A DNA stretch of 13,074 bases from an uncultured Phenylobacterium sp. GTDB taxonomy: Bacteria; Pseudomonadota; Alphaproteobacteria; Caulobacterales; Caulobacteraceae. The notes beneath the pieces are model-generated. The model was given only the letters and a program-made list of their open reading frames with translations. It ran no database searches and was not told where the DNA came from. This document shows positions 1-7,072 of the stretch, in pieces. The translations under genes and the position numbers were made by a program. Position 1 is the stretch's first letter; every line of letters starts with the position of its first letter. The stretch spans positions 1 to 13,074 of the forward strand of contig CAMFIW010000029.1 of NCBI GenBank assembly GCA_945952355.1, in the 5' to 3' direction.

Positions 1-328
1 CGCCATCATCAATCGCGGCCAGGTGGTGGCCTGCGAGCCGACCACGACCCTGCTGCGCCGCCTCGACACCCGCGCGGTGGTGGTGACGCCGGAAGAGCCG
101 ATGGCCGAGGCGCCGACCCTGGCCGGCTTCGAAACCCGGCTGCGGGCCGGCGGGGCCTTCTCGGTGACCTATCGCACCGGCCAGTCGAGCGTGGAGCAGG
201 TGCTGGCCGCCGTCCGCGCCAGCGGCCTGCATATCAAGGACATCGCCACCGAAGACCCCGACCTCGAGGACGTCTTCGTTTCGCTCACCTATGGCGACCC
301 CAACGCCGAAAGCCCGACCGCGGCCTAG
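1..328 (+). CDS. ABC transporter ATP-binding protein, C-terminal fragment
   Basis: This is the last ~109 codons of a gene that enters from the left; the reading frame is open from base 2. The first residues, AIINRGQVVA, match the segment that follows the H-loop in ABC ATPases. The closing stretch IATEDPDLEDVFVSLT matches the LEDVF signature at the C-terminus of ABC-2-type (drug, polysaccharide or gliding export) ATPases. The Walker A, Q-loop, signature and Walker B motifs would lie outside the window, so the substrate cannot be named. A GTG at 23 is in frame but is not the start, because homologous sequence runs upstream of it. A partner ABC-2 permease would be expected further left. The TAG stop at 326-328 overlaps the stop of the convergent gene. 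Family is fairly sure, function is not. Confidence 0.8.
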   Translation, partial: AIINRGQVVACEPTTTLLRRLDTRAVVVTPEEPMAEAPTLAGFETRLRAGGAFSVTYRTGQSSVEQVLAAVRASGLHIKDIATEDPDLEDVFVSLTYGDPNAESPTAA

Positions 329-1224
329 TCCGGCAACGCGGCCACGAAAGCCCGCACGGTCCGCGCCGAGTTCTCTGCGGCTAGGCGGATGAACACCGGG
401 AACTGGTTGGCGGAAGGATCGCCGCCGGCCAGGTCCGAGAGGCTGCGGAAGCCGATGAAGGCTGTCCCGTTCACATGGGCCACGTGGGCGACCGCGGCCG
501 TCTCCATGTCCAGCACCCGGGCCTCGAAGGCGCGGAAGGCGTACTCGCGATAGGCGGCGTTGTCGACGAAGGTCGGGCCGGAGACGCCCGAACCGCCGAC
601 CACGATGCGCGGCGCCTTGGCCAGGCATGCCGTCGCCGCGCAGCGCGCCAGCCCGACCTTGGCGGCCACGGTCCTGGCGGTGGCGAGGAGGGCCGGATCG
701 GCCGCGAACCAGAACCGCTTCTCCTCGCCGCCGCCGGGCTTGGGCACGGCCACCTGACGTGGGATCGCCATGCCGAAGGCCGGGAACGGCTGGGCCTCAC
801 CGAGCGGGGAGGGGGCGAAGCCGTCGCCCGTGGCCCGCGAATAGGCGGTCTCCTGGTATTCGCCCCACCGCTCCGGCGCGACCACGTCGCCGACGTCCAG
901 TCCCGGATCGGCCCCGCCGCCGACACCGGAGAAGACGATCCGGCGCACCGGGAAATGGTCCAGGGCGAGCTGGGTGGTCATGGCCGCATTGACCATCGAG
1001 ACCCCCGACAGGAACAGCACCACCGGCTTGCCCTCCAGGGTCCCGGTGGTGAACACCACGCCGTGGATCACGGTCTCCCGGCGGTCCGTCGTGGCCGCCT
1101 TCAGCGCCTCCAGCTCTGGCGCGAAGGCCGAGATCACCGCCGTCCGCGCGGGCTCCGGCGCGGCCAGGGCGGGCGCCGCCAGGGCCAATGTCGCGCATAT
1201 CATCAGTAGACGGATCATGCTCAT
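325..1224 (-). CDS. exported MTA/SAH nucleosidase-like protein (phosphorylase superfamily)
   Basis: A 299-residue protein of the purine/uridine phosphorylase (PNP_UDP_1) superfamily. A signal peptide covers residues 1-21 (hydrophobic LLMICATLALAAPALA ending in A-L-A), so it probably acts in the periplasm, unlike the usual cytosolic MTA/SAH nucleosidase. After it come VISAFAPELEAL (30-41, the N-terminal strand and acidic residue of MTAN), LSGVSMVNAA (72-81), FSGVGGG (98-104), LDMETAA (238-244, ribose-binding Met-Glu) and RSLSDLAGG (260-268; D264 aligns with the catalytic Asp). At ~299 residues it is longer than the ~230-residue cytosolic MTAN, with extra sequence around residues 120-205. The start ATG at 1222-1224 has AGGAG 11 bases upstream; the ATG six bases later is less well placed. 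It diverges from a NUP gene and a purine permease, which supports extracytoplasmic cleavage of purine nucleosides. The exact substrate (MTA, SAH, adenosine or inosine) is not determined. Confidence 0.85.
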   Translation of the reverse strand: MSMIRLLMICATLALAAPALAAPEPARTAVISAFAPELEALKAATTDRRETVIHGVVFTTGTLEGKPVVLFLSGVSMVNAAMTTQLALDHFPVRRIVFSGVGGGADPGLDVGDVVAPERWGEYQETAYSRATGDGFAPSPLGEAQPFPAFGMAIPRQVAVPKPGGGEEKRFWFAADPALLATARTVAAKVGLARCAATACLAKAPRIVVGGSGVSGPTFVDNAAYREYAFRAFEARVLDMETAAVAHVAHVNGTAFIGFRSLSDLAGGDPSANQFPVFIRLAAENSARTVRAFVAALPD

Positions 1225-1326
1225 TTTGCGGGCGACTCCTCTCGACCCCGGCGTCCCGGCGGGCCTAGGGCCGGGCGGGCGTTTCGCCGCCCCTTGCCAG
1301 GGCGACCGCAGTGGTTCTGATAGGGC
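1225..1326. promoter_or_regulatory. divergent promoter region of the purine module
   Basis: These 102 bases separate two genes that point away from each other, so both promoters must lie here or inside the genes. On the leftward side AGGAG (reverse of 1236-1240) serves the nucleosidase-like gene. On the rightward side an in-frame TAG at 1321-1323 forces the NUP gene to start at or after 1324, and there is no proper Shine-Dalgarno before the ATG at 1327. TTGCCA (1294-1299) and CTGATA (1317-1322) are 17 bases apart, so transcription could begin at or near the ATG and give a leaderless message. The -10 match is poor, so this is a suggestion only. Confidence 0.4.
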
Positions 1327-2358
1327 ATGGGGCGATTCTGGACTATCCTGGCGCTGATCTGCGCGGCCTGCGGGCCCGCCGTCGCCGCGCCGCGACCGAT
1401 CCCGATCAAGGTCGTCGTGCTCACCACCTTCGAGGTGGGCGCCGACACGGGTGACCTGCCCGGCGAGTTCCAGCACTGGGTGGAGCGTTACCCCCTCAAG
1501 ACGACTCTCCGGGTCACCGGCGTCGAGCACCCGGTGCGCCTCTCCGGAGACGGCGTGCTCGGCGTGGTCACCGGCATGCGCGGCCGGCCCCGCGAGACGA
1601 TCGCGGCCCTGATCAGCGGCGGCCGCTTCGACCTGTCCCGCGCCTACTGGGTCGTGGCGGGCATCGCCGGGGTCGACGCGAGGGCGGGCTCCATCGGCTC
1701 GGCCGCCTGGGCCCGCTGGGTGGTCGACGGCGACCCGCTGTTCGAGGTCGACGACCGCGAGATCCCGGCCGACTGGCCCTGGGGCCTCTATTCGCTGGGC
1801 ACGCACCAGCCGGGCAAGAAGGGTTCGGCCGCCGGCTCCAGCGGCATGGCCTGGCGGCTCGATCCCGGCCTGGTCGGCTGGGCCTATGGCCTGACCCGCA
1901 ATGTCGAGCTTCCCGACAACGACAACCTGCGCGCCGCGCGCGCCAAGTATCCCGACGAGCCCGCCGCGCTGGCGCCGCCCCACGTCTTCCTCGGCGACGC
2001 CCTGGGCGCCATCCGCTTCTGGCACGGGACCCGCCGCACCGCCTGGGCCCGCGACTGGATGGGCCTTTGGAGCGACGGACAGGCGGTCCTCGCCATGAGC
2101 GACTGCGAGGACCAGGGCGTGATGGACGTGCTCAGCCTCTATGCCGCCCAGGGCCAGGTCGACCTGAAGCGGGTGCTCGTCCTGCGCACCGCCAGCAACT
2201 ACACCCAGGAGCCGACCGGCCAACCCCAGGCGCTCACCGCCTTCACCGCGGGCGGCGCGCCCGCCGCCTTCGACGCCGCCTATCGGGTCGGCTCGCCGGT
2301 GGTCCGCGCCCTGGTCCAGGGCTGGCCCCGCTATCGCGACACTCCGCCAAAGGACTGA
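1327..2358 (+). CDS. NUP-family 'purine nucleoside permease' protein, exported
   Basis: A 343-residue protein with the hallmarks of the NUP family (PF06516), named after a Candida purine nucleoside permease. Visible motifs: KVVVLTTFEVGADTGDLPGE (28-47) followed by FQHWVER, VLGVVTGMRGRP (77-88), AYWVVAGIAGVD (106-117), LRTASNYTQEPTG (286-298). A signal sequence occupies residues 1-21 (TILALICAACGPAVAA). Beyond it there is no run of membrane helices, so a transporter role by this protein alone is doubtful. As I recall, the family is grouped with the phosphorylase fold, which would fit a periplasmic nucleoside-binding or -cleaving protein. It ends 6 bases before the purine permease gene, so the two are very likely co-transcribed. 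The start at 1327 is the first possible one after an in-frame TAG at 1321. Family assignment is strong; biochemical role is inferred. Confidence 0.85.
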   Translation: MGRFWTILALICAACGPAVAAPRPIPIKVVVLTTFEVGADTGDLPGEFQHWVERYPLKTTLRVTGVEHPVRLSGDGVLGVVTGMRGRPRETIAALISGGRFDLSRAYWVVAGIAGVDARAGSIGSAAWARWVVDGDPLFEVDDREIPADWPWGLYSLGTHQPGKKGSAAGSSGMAWRLDPGLVGWAYGLTRNVELPDNDNLRAARAKYPDEPAALAPPHVFLGDALGAIRFWHGTRRTAWARDWMGLWSDGQAVLAMSDCEDQGVMDVLSLYAAQGQVDLKRVLVLRTASNYTQEPTGQPQALTAFTAGGAPAAFDAAYRVGSPVVRALVQGWPRYRDTPPKD

Positions 2359-2364
2359 GCAAAG

Positions 2365-3684
2365 ATGCTGGAACGGCTGTTCGGGCTCCAGGCCCATGGG
2401 ACCTCGGTCCGCACCGAAGCCCTGGCCGGCGCCACCACTTTCATGACCATGGCCTATATCGTCCTGGTCAATCCGCTGATCCTCTCGGAGGCGGGCATGC
2501 CGGTGGCCGGGGTCGCGGCGGCCACCTGCCTGGCGGCCGGCTTCGGCTCGATCCTGATGGGCCTGATCGCCAACTATTCGCTGGCCCTGGCCCCCGGCAT
2601 GGGGCTCAACGCCTACTTCACCTTCACCGTGGTCAAGGGCATGGGCGTGCCGTGGCAGACGGCGCTGGGCTGCGTGCTGATCTCCGGCCTGGTCTTCCTG
2701 GTCCTCACCCTGGCCGGCGTGCGCAAGCTGATCGTCGAGGCGGTGCCGCGCCCGCTGTTCGCCGCCATCGCCGCCGGCATCGGCCTGTTCATCGCCTTCA
2801 TCGGCCTCAAGGGCGCGGGCCTGGTCGTCGCCAATCCGGCCACCACCGTCGCGCTGGGCGACCTCAAGTCCCCGACCACCCTGCTGTCCCTCGCCGGCCT
2901 GGTCATCACCGGCGCCCTGATGGCCCGCCAGGTCCGCGCCGCCGTGCTGATCGGCATCCTGACCGTCACGGCCCTGGCCTTCGTCCTGCACGTCGCCCCG
3001 TTCAAGCCGGGCCCCTACGACCTGGCCGCGCTGTCCTCCACCGCCTTCAAGGCCGATCTCGGCGGGGCGCTGGGCCTCGGCAAGGGCGGGCTATCGGTGG
3101 CGATCCTGGAGATCGTCTTCGTCTTCCTGTTCGTCGACTTCTTCGACAACCTCGGCACCCTGGTCGCCGTCACCAAGCGCGCCGGCCTGCAGGCGCCCGA
3201 CGGCACGATCCCGCGGCTCAACCGCATCCTGCTGGCCGACTCCGTCGCCACCATCGCCGGCGCGACCGCGGGCACTTCGACCGTGGTCAGCTACATCGAG
3301 AGCGCCACCGGGGTCGCGGCCGGCGGGCGCACGGGCCTCACCGCCGTGGTGGTCGGCGTGCTCTTCCTGGTCACCCTGTTCCTGGCGCCCTATGTCCAGC
3401 TCATCCCGGCCGCCGCCACGGCCCCGGCCCTGATCCTGGTGGGCGGCATGATGATGGCGCCGCTGGCCGAGACCGACTGGTCGGACCCGGAGATCTCGAT
3501 CCCGGCCTTCTTGACGCTCACCGTGATCCCGCTGACCTTCTCGATCGCCAACGGCCTGGCCTTCGGCATCGTCAGCCATGCGGCCCTGAAGCTCCTGCGC
3601 CGCGGCCCCCGCCGGGCCGACATCGCCCTCTATGTGCTGGCGGCCCTGTTCATCGTGCGCTTCGCCTGGACCGCGGCGGCCTGA
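2365..3684 (+). CDS. AzgA-type NCS2 purine base permease
   Basis: A 439-residue polytopic membrane protein of the NCS2/AzgA group (adenine, guanine or hypoxanthine uptake by cation symport in characterised relatives). Length fits the family (~430-480). Motifs: [17 protein letters not shown] (24-40), [10 protein letters not shown] (76-85), [14 protein letters not shown] (253-266, the conserved FxDxFDxxGT segment), then [20 protein letters not shown] (303-322) and TGL, the substrate-site region. Long hydrophobic stretches across the whole protein agree with 12-14 helices. It follows the NUP gene by 6 bases with only a weak GAG-type ribosome site, so translational coupling is plausible. In context it would import the free base released outside the inner membrane by its two exported neighbours. 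Which base cannot be told from sequence. Confidence 0.92.
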   Translation: MLERLFGLQAHGTSVRTEALAGATTFMTMAYIVLVNPLILSEAGMPVAGVAAATCLAAGFGSILMGLIANYSLALAPGMGLNAYFTFTVVKGMGVPWQTALGCVLISGLVFLVLTLAGVRKLIVEAVPRPLFAAIAAGIGLFIAFIGLKGAGLVVANPATTVALGDLKSPTTLLSLAGLVITGALMARQVRAAVLIGILTVTALAFVLHVAPFKPGPYDLAALSSTAFKADLGGALGLGKGGLSVAILEIVFVFLFVDFFDNLGTLVAVTKRAGLQAPDGTIPRLNRILLADSVATIAGATAGTSTVVSYIESATGVAAGGRTGLTAVVVGVLFLVTLFLAPYVQLIPAAATAPALILVGGMMMAPLAETDWSDPEISIPAFLTLTVIPLTFSIANGLAFGIVSHAALKLLRRGPRRADIALYVLAALFIVRFAWTAAA

Positions 3685-3690
3685 TGCCGT

Positions 3691-3718
3691 TTGCGCCGAC
3701 GGGGCCTTTCGGCTAGAA
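3691..3718 (+). promoter_or_regulatory. probable promoter of the tRNA-Arg gene
   Basis: TTGCGC (3691-3696) and CTAGAA (3713-3718) are separated by 16 bases, and the -10 box lies 22 bases before the mature tRNA 5' end. This resembles the TTG.../CTA.AA arrangement common before alphaproteobacterial tRNA genes. The same bases can also form a GGGGC/GCCCC hairpin (3701-3705 with 3719-3723), which might instead help to end the permease transcript. Confidence 0.5.
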
Positions 3719-3740
3719 GCCCCTTCCGCTCAAGCGAGAC

Positions 3741-3817
3741 GCACCCGTAGCTCAGCTGGATAGAGCGTTGCCCTCCGAAGGCAAAGGTCACACGTTCGAA
3801 TCGTGTCGGGTGCGCCA
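3741..3817 (+). tRNA. tRNA-Arg (anticodon CCG)
   Basis: A complete 77-base cloverleaf can be drawn by eye. The acceptor stem pairs GCACCCG (3741-3747) with CGGGTGC (3807-3813). The D arm is GCTC/GAGC. The anticodon stem TTGCC/GGCAA encloses the loop CTCCGAA, giving anticodon CCG, which reads the CGG arginine codon. The T arm is ACACG-TTCGAAT-CGTGT. The discriminator is G at 3814 and CCA is encoded in the DNA (3815-3817). CGG is a frequent Arg codon in such GC-rich genomes, so this is probably a standard core gene. Confidence 0.97.
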
Positions 3818-3865
3818 ATTCCCTTAGATGAATCCCCAGTCCAGCCCTCGCGCGGCTGAGCCTCG

Positions 3866-5623
3866 TCATGGGGCGGGTCGGGACAAGGCTTCGGCGGCGC
3901 CGCTCACCAGGTCGAACAGTGCCGAGACCTCGATCGGCTTGCGCAGGACGCCGTCGGCGCCGTCGGCGAGGTAGTTGGCCACGTCTTCCTCGAAGGCGTT
4001 GGCGGTTAGCATCCAGATGGGCGTGTGGCGGCCGGGAGGCTCGGCCCGGCGGATCTCGCGCACCGCCTCGCGGCCGTCCATGCCCGGCATGTTGGCGTCC
4101 ATCAGGATCAGGTCGAAGGCTTGGGAACGCCAGGCTTCCAGCGCCTGGGCCCCGTTCTCGGCGAAGACCAGCCAGACCGGCTCGGTCTCCAACAGGGCGG
4201 CCAGCACCATGCGGTTGGCCGGGTTGTCCTCGGCCGCCAGCACGCGCAGGGCGCCGAGCGCACGGCCGTCTCGCGCTCGAGTGTCGACCCGGACAGGCGC
4301 CTCGAAGGCCAGGGTGAAGACCGCGCCGTCCTCCCCGCCCGGCGCCGGGGACGCCAGTTCGATCCCGCCGCCGAGCAGGGAAAGGTTGCGCGCGGCGATC
4401 GCCATGCCGAGTCCCGGCCCGCCTTGCAGCCGTCCGCGCTCGGTGCGCTCGAACGCTTCGAACATCGCCGGGCGGTCGGATTCCGAGACGAACGGCCCGG
4501 TATCGGACACCGCGATCCGCACGGCCAGAGTCTCGGCCCCGCGTGCTTCGCCCATCAGCCTCAGGCGCACATCGCCCCCGGGCGGCGTCGCGACGATCGC
4601 GCCCGAGACCAAGGTGACCAAAGCCTGCTCAAGTCGTGCCGCGTCGACCAGCACCTCGAAAGCCCGGTCAGGGTCGGGATCGTCTAGGGCGAGCTCGACG
4701 TCCAGTCCCACCGCGTGCTCGCCCCAGACCCGAAGGACCGAAGCGATCATGGCTCGCAGGTCGACGGGCGTGGGGTTCAAGGTCGCGGCGCCGGCGTCGA
4801 CCTGGGTGTAGTCGAGCACGCCGTCGAGCAACCGGCCCAGCTGCTGGCCCGCCTCCAAGACGCCGCGCGCCAGCTCGTCCTGCCGCGGCGCCAGCGGCTG
4901 GTTCAGCAGCGCCCGGGCCAGGCCCAGCACGCTGTTCAGTGGCGTGCGGATCTCGTGGCTGGCCACCGCCAGCAGCCGCGTCTTGGCGCGGCCGGCGGCC
5001 TCGGCTTCGCGCACGGCCTGGGCCAGGGCGGCGTTCTTGCGGGCCAGGTCGATCATCGCGCCGTTCAGCGCCCGGTCGGTGGATTGCTGGCGCCAGGTCG
5101 CCACCAGAACCGCGACGACGAACAGCAAGGTCGCCAGGGCGTAGGGGTCTTTGGCGAGGGGCTCCGAGCCTTCCAGCGCGATCCAGATCAGCGTCGCCGC
5201 GGGCGGCGCCACCCCGACCGCATAGCTCATCGAACCGCGATGCATCCGCAGCGCCGCGAACAGCAGCACGCAGGTCGCCAGGAGCGTCGACTCGACCCGC
5301 GTGGCGGGATCGTCGTACAGCCGCAGCCGCACGGCGATCGCGCAGGCATTGGCCACGAGCAGGAGCATGAGGGCGTCCGACCGCCAGGCGAGGCGACGGG
5401 AGGCCCGCACGGGATCGCGGTCGAGGGCGGCCACCTCGCTCACCACCAGCAGCGCCACATAGAGCAGGAACTCGACCACGCCCTGCAGGGCGATGGTCGG
5501 CGGCGTGAAGGCGGCCAGCAGGGCGACGAAGCAGGCGACGAGCGCCAACCGCGTTAGCGCCACGCGCCGGGAATAGCGGATGAACGCCTCCGGCGAAGCG
5601 AAGCTGGACACCGGTCTGCGCAC
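3866..5623 (-). CDS. membrane hybrid sensor histidine kinase with receiver domain (degenerate N-box)
   Basis: A 585-residue protein. Six hydrophobic segments (about 22-40, 43-63, 84-101, 112-127, 137-150, 162-178) form an integral membrane sensor with little room for a periplasmic domain. A short helix (186-212) leads to the HisKA dimerisation domain with phospho-accepting H223 in [10 protein letters not shown]. The ATPase domain follows: D374 in SDTGPF and [10 protein letters not shown] (401-410). The receiver domain carries E465/D466, phospho-acceptor D509 in [12 protein letters not shown]540 and K562 (RKPI). The N-box, normally Asn-Leu-x-x-Asn-Ala, reads [10 protein letters not shown] at 337-346: G341 replaces the Mg-ATP-binding Asn, and the G1 motif also lacks its second Gly. 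The kinase may therefore be weak or inactive while the H and D phospho-sites remain. The GTG start at 5621-5623 has GAGGGG just upstream. Its target is unknown; no response-regulator gene is adjacent. Confidence 0.9.
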   Translation of the reverse strand: MRRPVSSFASPEAFIRYSRRVALTRLALVACFVALLAAFTPPTIALQGVVEFLLYVALLVVSEVAALDRDPVRASRRLAWRSDALMLLLVANACAIAVRLRLYDDPATRVESTLLATCVLLFAALRMHRGSMSYAVGVAPPAATLIWIALEGSEPLAKDPYALATLLFVVAVLVATWRQQSTDRALNGAMIDLARKNAALAQAVREAEAAGRAKTRLLAVASHEIRTPLNSVLGLARALLNQPLAPRQDELARGVLEAGQQLGRLLDGVLDYTQVDAGAATLNPTPVDLRAMIASVLRVWGEHAVGLDVELALDDPDPDRAFEVLVDAARLEQALVTLVSGAIVATPPGGDVRLRLMGEARGAETLAVRIAVSDTGPFVSESDRPAMFEAFERTERGRLQGGPGLGMAIAARNLSLLGGGIELASPAPGGEDGAVFTLAFEAPVRVDTRARDGRALGALRVLAAEDNPANRMVLAALLETEPVWLVFAENGAQALEAWRSQAFDLILMDANMPGMDGREAVREIRRAEPPGRHTPIWMLTANAFEEDVANYLADGADGVLRKPIEVSALFDLVSGAAEALSRPAP

Positions 5624-5673
5624 ACGCCCCTCGACTCTACAAACGAATCTCGCGTGTTGCAGTAGACATGATT

Positions 5674-5709
5674 TGACAGGCCGCGAGCAGGTCCTCGCCT
5701 GTCAGGCGA
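5674..5709. repeat. overlapping inverted repeats upstream of the kinase gene
   Basis: TGACAGG (5674-5680) pairs with CCTGTCA (5698-5704), and inside it CGAG (5684-5687) pairs with CTCG (5694-5697). This gives an 11-bp stem with a 3-base bulge and a 6-base loop. Overlapping it, TCGCCTG-T-CAGGCGA (5695-5709) is a perfect 15-base palindrome with a 1-base centre. The two structures share CGCCTG and exclude each other. Neither is followed by a T-run on either strand, so a regulator site or leader structure is more likely than a terminator. Confidence 0.55.
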
Positions 5710-5725
5710 TCATCATGCGTTGCGC

Positions 5726-5751
5726 GTCGAACTTAAGACTTACAAGTTGAC
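5726..5751. repeat. AT-rich inverted repeat
   Basis: GTC (5726-5728) plus AACTT (5730-5734) pairs with AAGTTGAC (5744-5751) if one G (5729) is bulged. The repeat contains the palindrome CTTAAG. It lies about 100 bases upstream of the kinase start, within the AT-rich core, and could be a regulator site. No function can be assigned. Confidence 0.4.
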
Positions 5752-5839
5752 ATATACAATATTGGACGAAAATTTACCGAGATAATCACCATATCAGCGG
5801 CGTCATCGCGCCAGATCGATAAGGCGTATTCCTGTATAT

Positions 5840-5860
5840 ACTCGCGGTACGCGCGCGAGT
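5840..5860. repeat. ACTCGCG/CGCGAGT inverted repeat after the ArsR gene
   Basis: ACTCGCG (5840-5846) and CGCGAGT (5854-5860) form a perfect 7-bp stem with a 7-base loop, 43 bases beyond the ArsR stop in the direction of its transcription. It has no T-run on the minus strand, so if it ends the ArsR transcript it is a weak or atypical terminator. GAGTC at 5856-5860 is also a GANTC site. Confidence 0.4.
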
Positions 5861-5902
5861 CCGCCGGCTCTCTCACAGCCATACGCCTCAAAATGGGCGA
5901 GT

Positions 5903-6238
5903 TCAGGCTTCCAGTCGGCGCTTGCGCTTGCCCCGTGCGACCTCGGTGGCCAGGGCGTCCAGCCGGGGCGCCCAGACATCGCGAAACCTGCCCAGCCAGG
6001 CGTCGACCTGCTGCAGCGGCGCCGGGTCCATGGCGTAGATGCGGCGCGGGCCGTCGATCCGCACCGCCGCGAAACCGGAGTCCCGAAGCACCTTCAAGTG
6101 CTGCGACACCGCGGGCTGGCTGATGCCGAACTCGGCCTGGATCACCGCCGTCACCTCGCCCGAGGCATGCTCGCCCTGGGCCAGCAGCTCTAGGATCCGC
6201 CGGCGCACCGGGTCGCCCAGGACGTCGAAGGCATGCAT
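5903..6238 (-). CDS. ArsR-family transcriptional regulator
   Basis: A 111-residue winged-helix repressor. It opens with FDVLGDPVRRRILELLAQGE (4-23), the standard ArsR entry. The helix-turn-helix is GISQPAVSQHLKVLRDSGF (38-56), followed by the wing VRIDGPRRIYAMDP (59-72). The C-terminal helix LQQVDAWLGRFRDVWAPRLD is typical of the ArsR subgroup that accompanies SRPBCC proteins. There are no cysteine metal ligands, so it is unlikely to be an arsenic or zinc sensor. The ATG at 6236-6238 overlaps the TGA of the upstream SRPBCC gene by one base (TGATG), implying translational coupling. The palindrome at 6925-6934 before the pair is a candidate operator for autorepression. Ligand unknown. Confidence 0.9.
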   Translation of the reverse strand: MHAFDVLGDPVRRRILELLAQGEHASGEVTAVIQAEFGISQPAVSQHLKVLRDSGFAAVRIDGPRRIYAMDPAPLQQVDAWLGRFRDVWAPRLDALATEVARGKRKRRLEA

Positions 6239-6882
6239 CAGGTCGCTCCGGGCGGTGTCTCGCCGGTGTAGAACGCCGCCGTCCGGGCGGCCGCCGCGCG
6301 AGCCGCCGCGGCGTCGCCGTCGAGCGCCGCGTGCGCCTCGCCCCAGCCGGCCGCCGAGGCGCGGGCGAAGGCCTTGCCCTCCTCCGACATCGACCAGGCC
6401 TGAAACTGAGCCGGGTCCACGGCCGCTCGAGCGGCGAGATGGAGGCCCAGGCCCATCAGCGACAGCTCCCAGCCCACGCCGACCGCGCCCGGCCCGTACT
6501 GGTCCCAGAATTCGTTGATCGGAGCGATGTGCTCCAGCTCCAGTTCCGCCGCCTCGCCGCGGGCGCGCAAGGTCACGTTCACCCAACTCACCTGACCGCC
6601 GAACTCCCAGGTCACGGACAGGGCGCGCGGCGGCGCGCAGGCGGTGATCGTCCCGCCAGCGTTGCCCCGCAGCTGGTAGCGGCCACCGAGCTTCAACTCG
6701 CCGCTGACGGGCAGGAACCAGCGCGGAATCCGCTCCGGATCGGTCAATGCGTCCCACAGGTCCTCGACCGTGGTGTCGTAGACACGCGAGGCCACCACCA
6801 CGCGAGCTTCCACGCCCTCATGCGTCCGCGCCCGCACCTCGCGGACTACGGCGCCCACCTGGCGCGCGACGTCGATCTCCAT
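6238..6882 (-). CDS. SRPBCC (AHSA1-like) domain protein
   Basis: A 214-residue protein of the START/SRPBCC 'activator of Hsp90 ATPase homologue' group. After a ~28-residue leader come YDTTVEDLWDALTDPERIPR (35-54), then WFLP, ELKLGGRYQL (61-70), GNAGGTI (72-78) and VTWEFGGQVSWV (89-100), the usual helix-grip core. The C-terminal ~75 residues are helical and Ala-rich (YGPGAVGVGWELSLMGLGLHL near 128-148). Such proteins bind hydrophobic ligands, but no substrate can be read from the sequence. The start ATG at 6880-6882 has a strong GAGGAGGAGG ribosome site 6 bases upstream. The ArsR regulator follows with a one-base overlap, a widespread pairing in which the regulator usually controls the SRPBCC gene. 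Confidence 0.88.
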   Translation of the reverse strand: MEIDVARQVGAVVREVRARTHEGVEARVVVASRVYDTTVEDLWDALTDPERIPRWFLPVSGELKLGGRYQLRGNAGGTITACAPPRALSVTWEFGGQVSWVNVTLRARGEAAELELEHIAPINEFWDQYGPGAVGVGWELSLMGLGLHLAARAAVDPAQFQAWSMSEEGKAFARASAAGWGEAHAALDGDAAAARAAAARTAAFYTGETPPGAT

Positions 6883-6950
6883 GGCGTCCTCCTCCTCGTC
6901 ATTCGCGCGACATTACACTCATTACTTATATAAGATAAGGCTTAAATTGA
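6883..6950 (-). promoter_or_regulatory. promoter/operator candidate of the SRPBCC-ArsR pair
   Basis: A short AT-rich stretch upstream of the leftward pair contains the perfect palindrome CTTATATAAG (6925-6934), flanked by TTA on the left and ATAA on the right. It lies 42 bases before the SRPBCC start. ArsR proteins of this type often bind AT-rich palindromes overlapping their own promoter. TATATAAG within the palindrome could also serve as a -10 element. No clear -35 is seen. Confidence 0.5.
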
Positions 6951-7072
6951 TGAGGTGGGTCCGGCCTGCTGCCAAGTCAGCCGTTGCCCTTCGCCTCCAA
7001 ACCCCACAGTTTGCGTTCAAATGGGGGAGCTTGCGTGGGCTGAGTCGTTTCGGGCCGGCCTAAGAGGTGGAC

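Larger units (their letters stand above)
5624..5902. promoter_or_regulatory. repeat-rich upstream region of the histidine kinase gene
   Basis: This 279-base gap is the most AT-rich part of the window, especially 5726-5800. I see no gene in it. Read leftward it is the leader/promoter region of the histidine kinase; its right end also follows the ArsR gene. It holds several inverted repeats (listed separately) and two GANTC sites, GACTC 5633-5637 and GAATC 5645-5649, just before the kinase start. GANTC is the CcrM methylation target in Caulobacterales. I cannot place a convincing -35/-10 pair. Confidence 0.5.

Noticed and set aside
325..2991. Very long leftward open frame (888 codons) extending the nucleosidase-like gene upstream across the NUP and permease genes
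   Set aside because: Only its last ~299 codons match a protein family. The upstream part is biased Gly/Asp/His/Gln sequence produced antisense to two well-supported genes, and a signal peptide and AGGAG site mark a start at 1224.
2067..3716. 549-codon plus-strand open frame over the permease gene
   Set aside because: Arg/Pro/Gly-rich translation with no motif; it is the shifted frame of the AzgA-type permease, whose own frame has clear helices and signatures.
3741..3817. tRNA-Arg gene as an integration site of a mobile element
   Set aside because: No integrase gene, no direct repeat of the tRNA 3' end elsewhere in the window, and the genes downstream look chromosomal.
5731..5750. CtrA-type box (TTAA-N7-TTAA) upstream of the kinase
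   Set aside because: Only one TTAA half is present at 5733-5736; the second half does not match at the required spacing.
7002..7026. CCCCA/TGGGG inverted repeat before the GT4 gene as an operator
   Set aside because: Five-base arms with a long spacer in GC-rich DNA are expected by chance; no supporting context.
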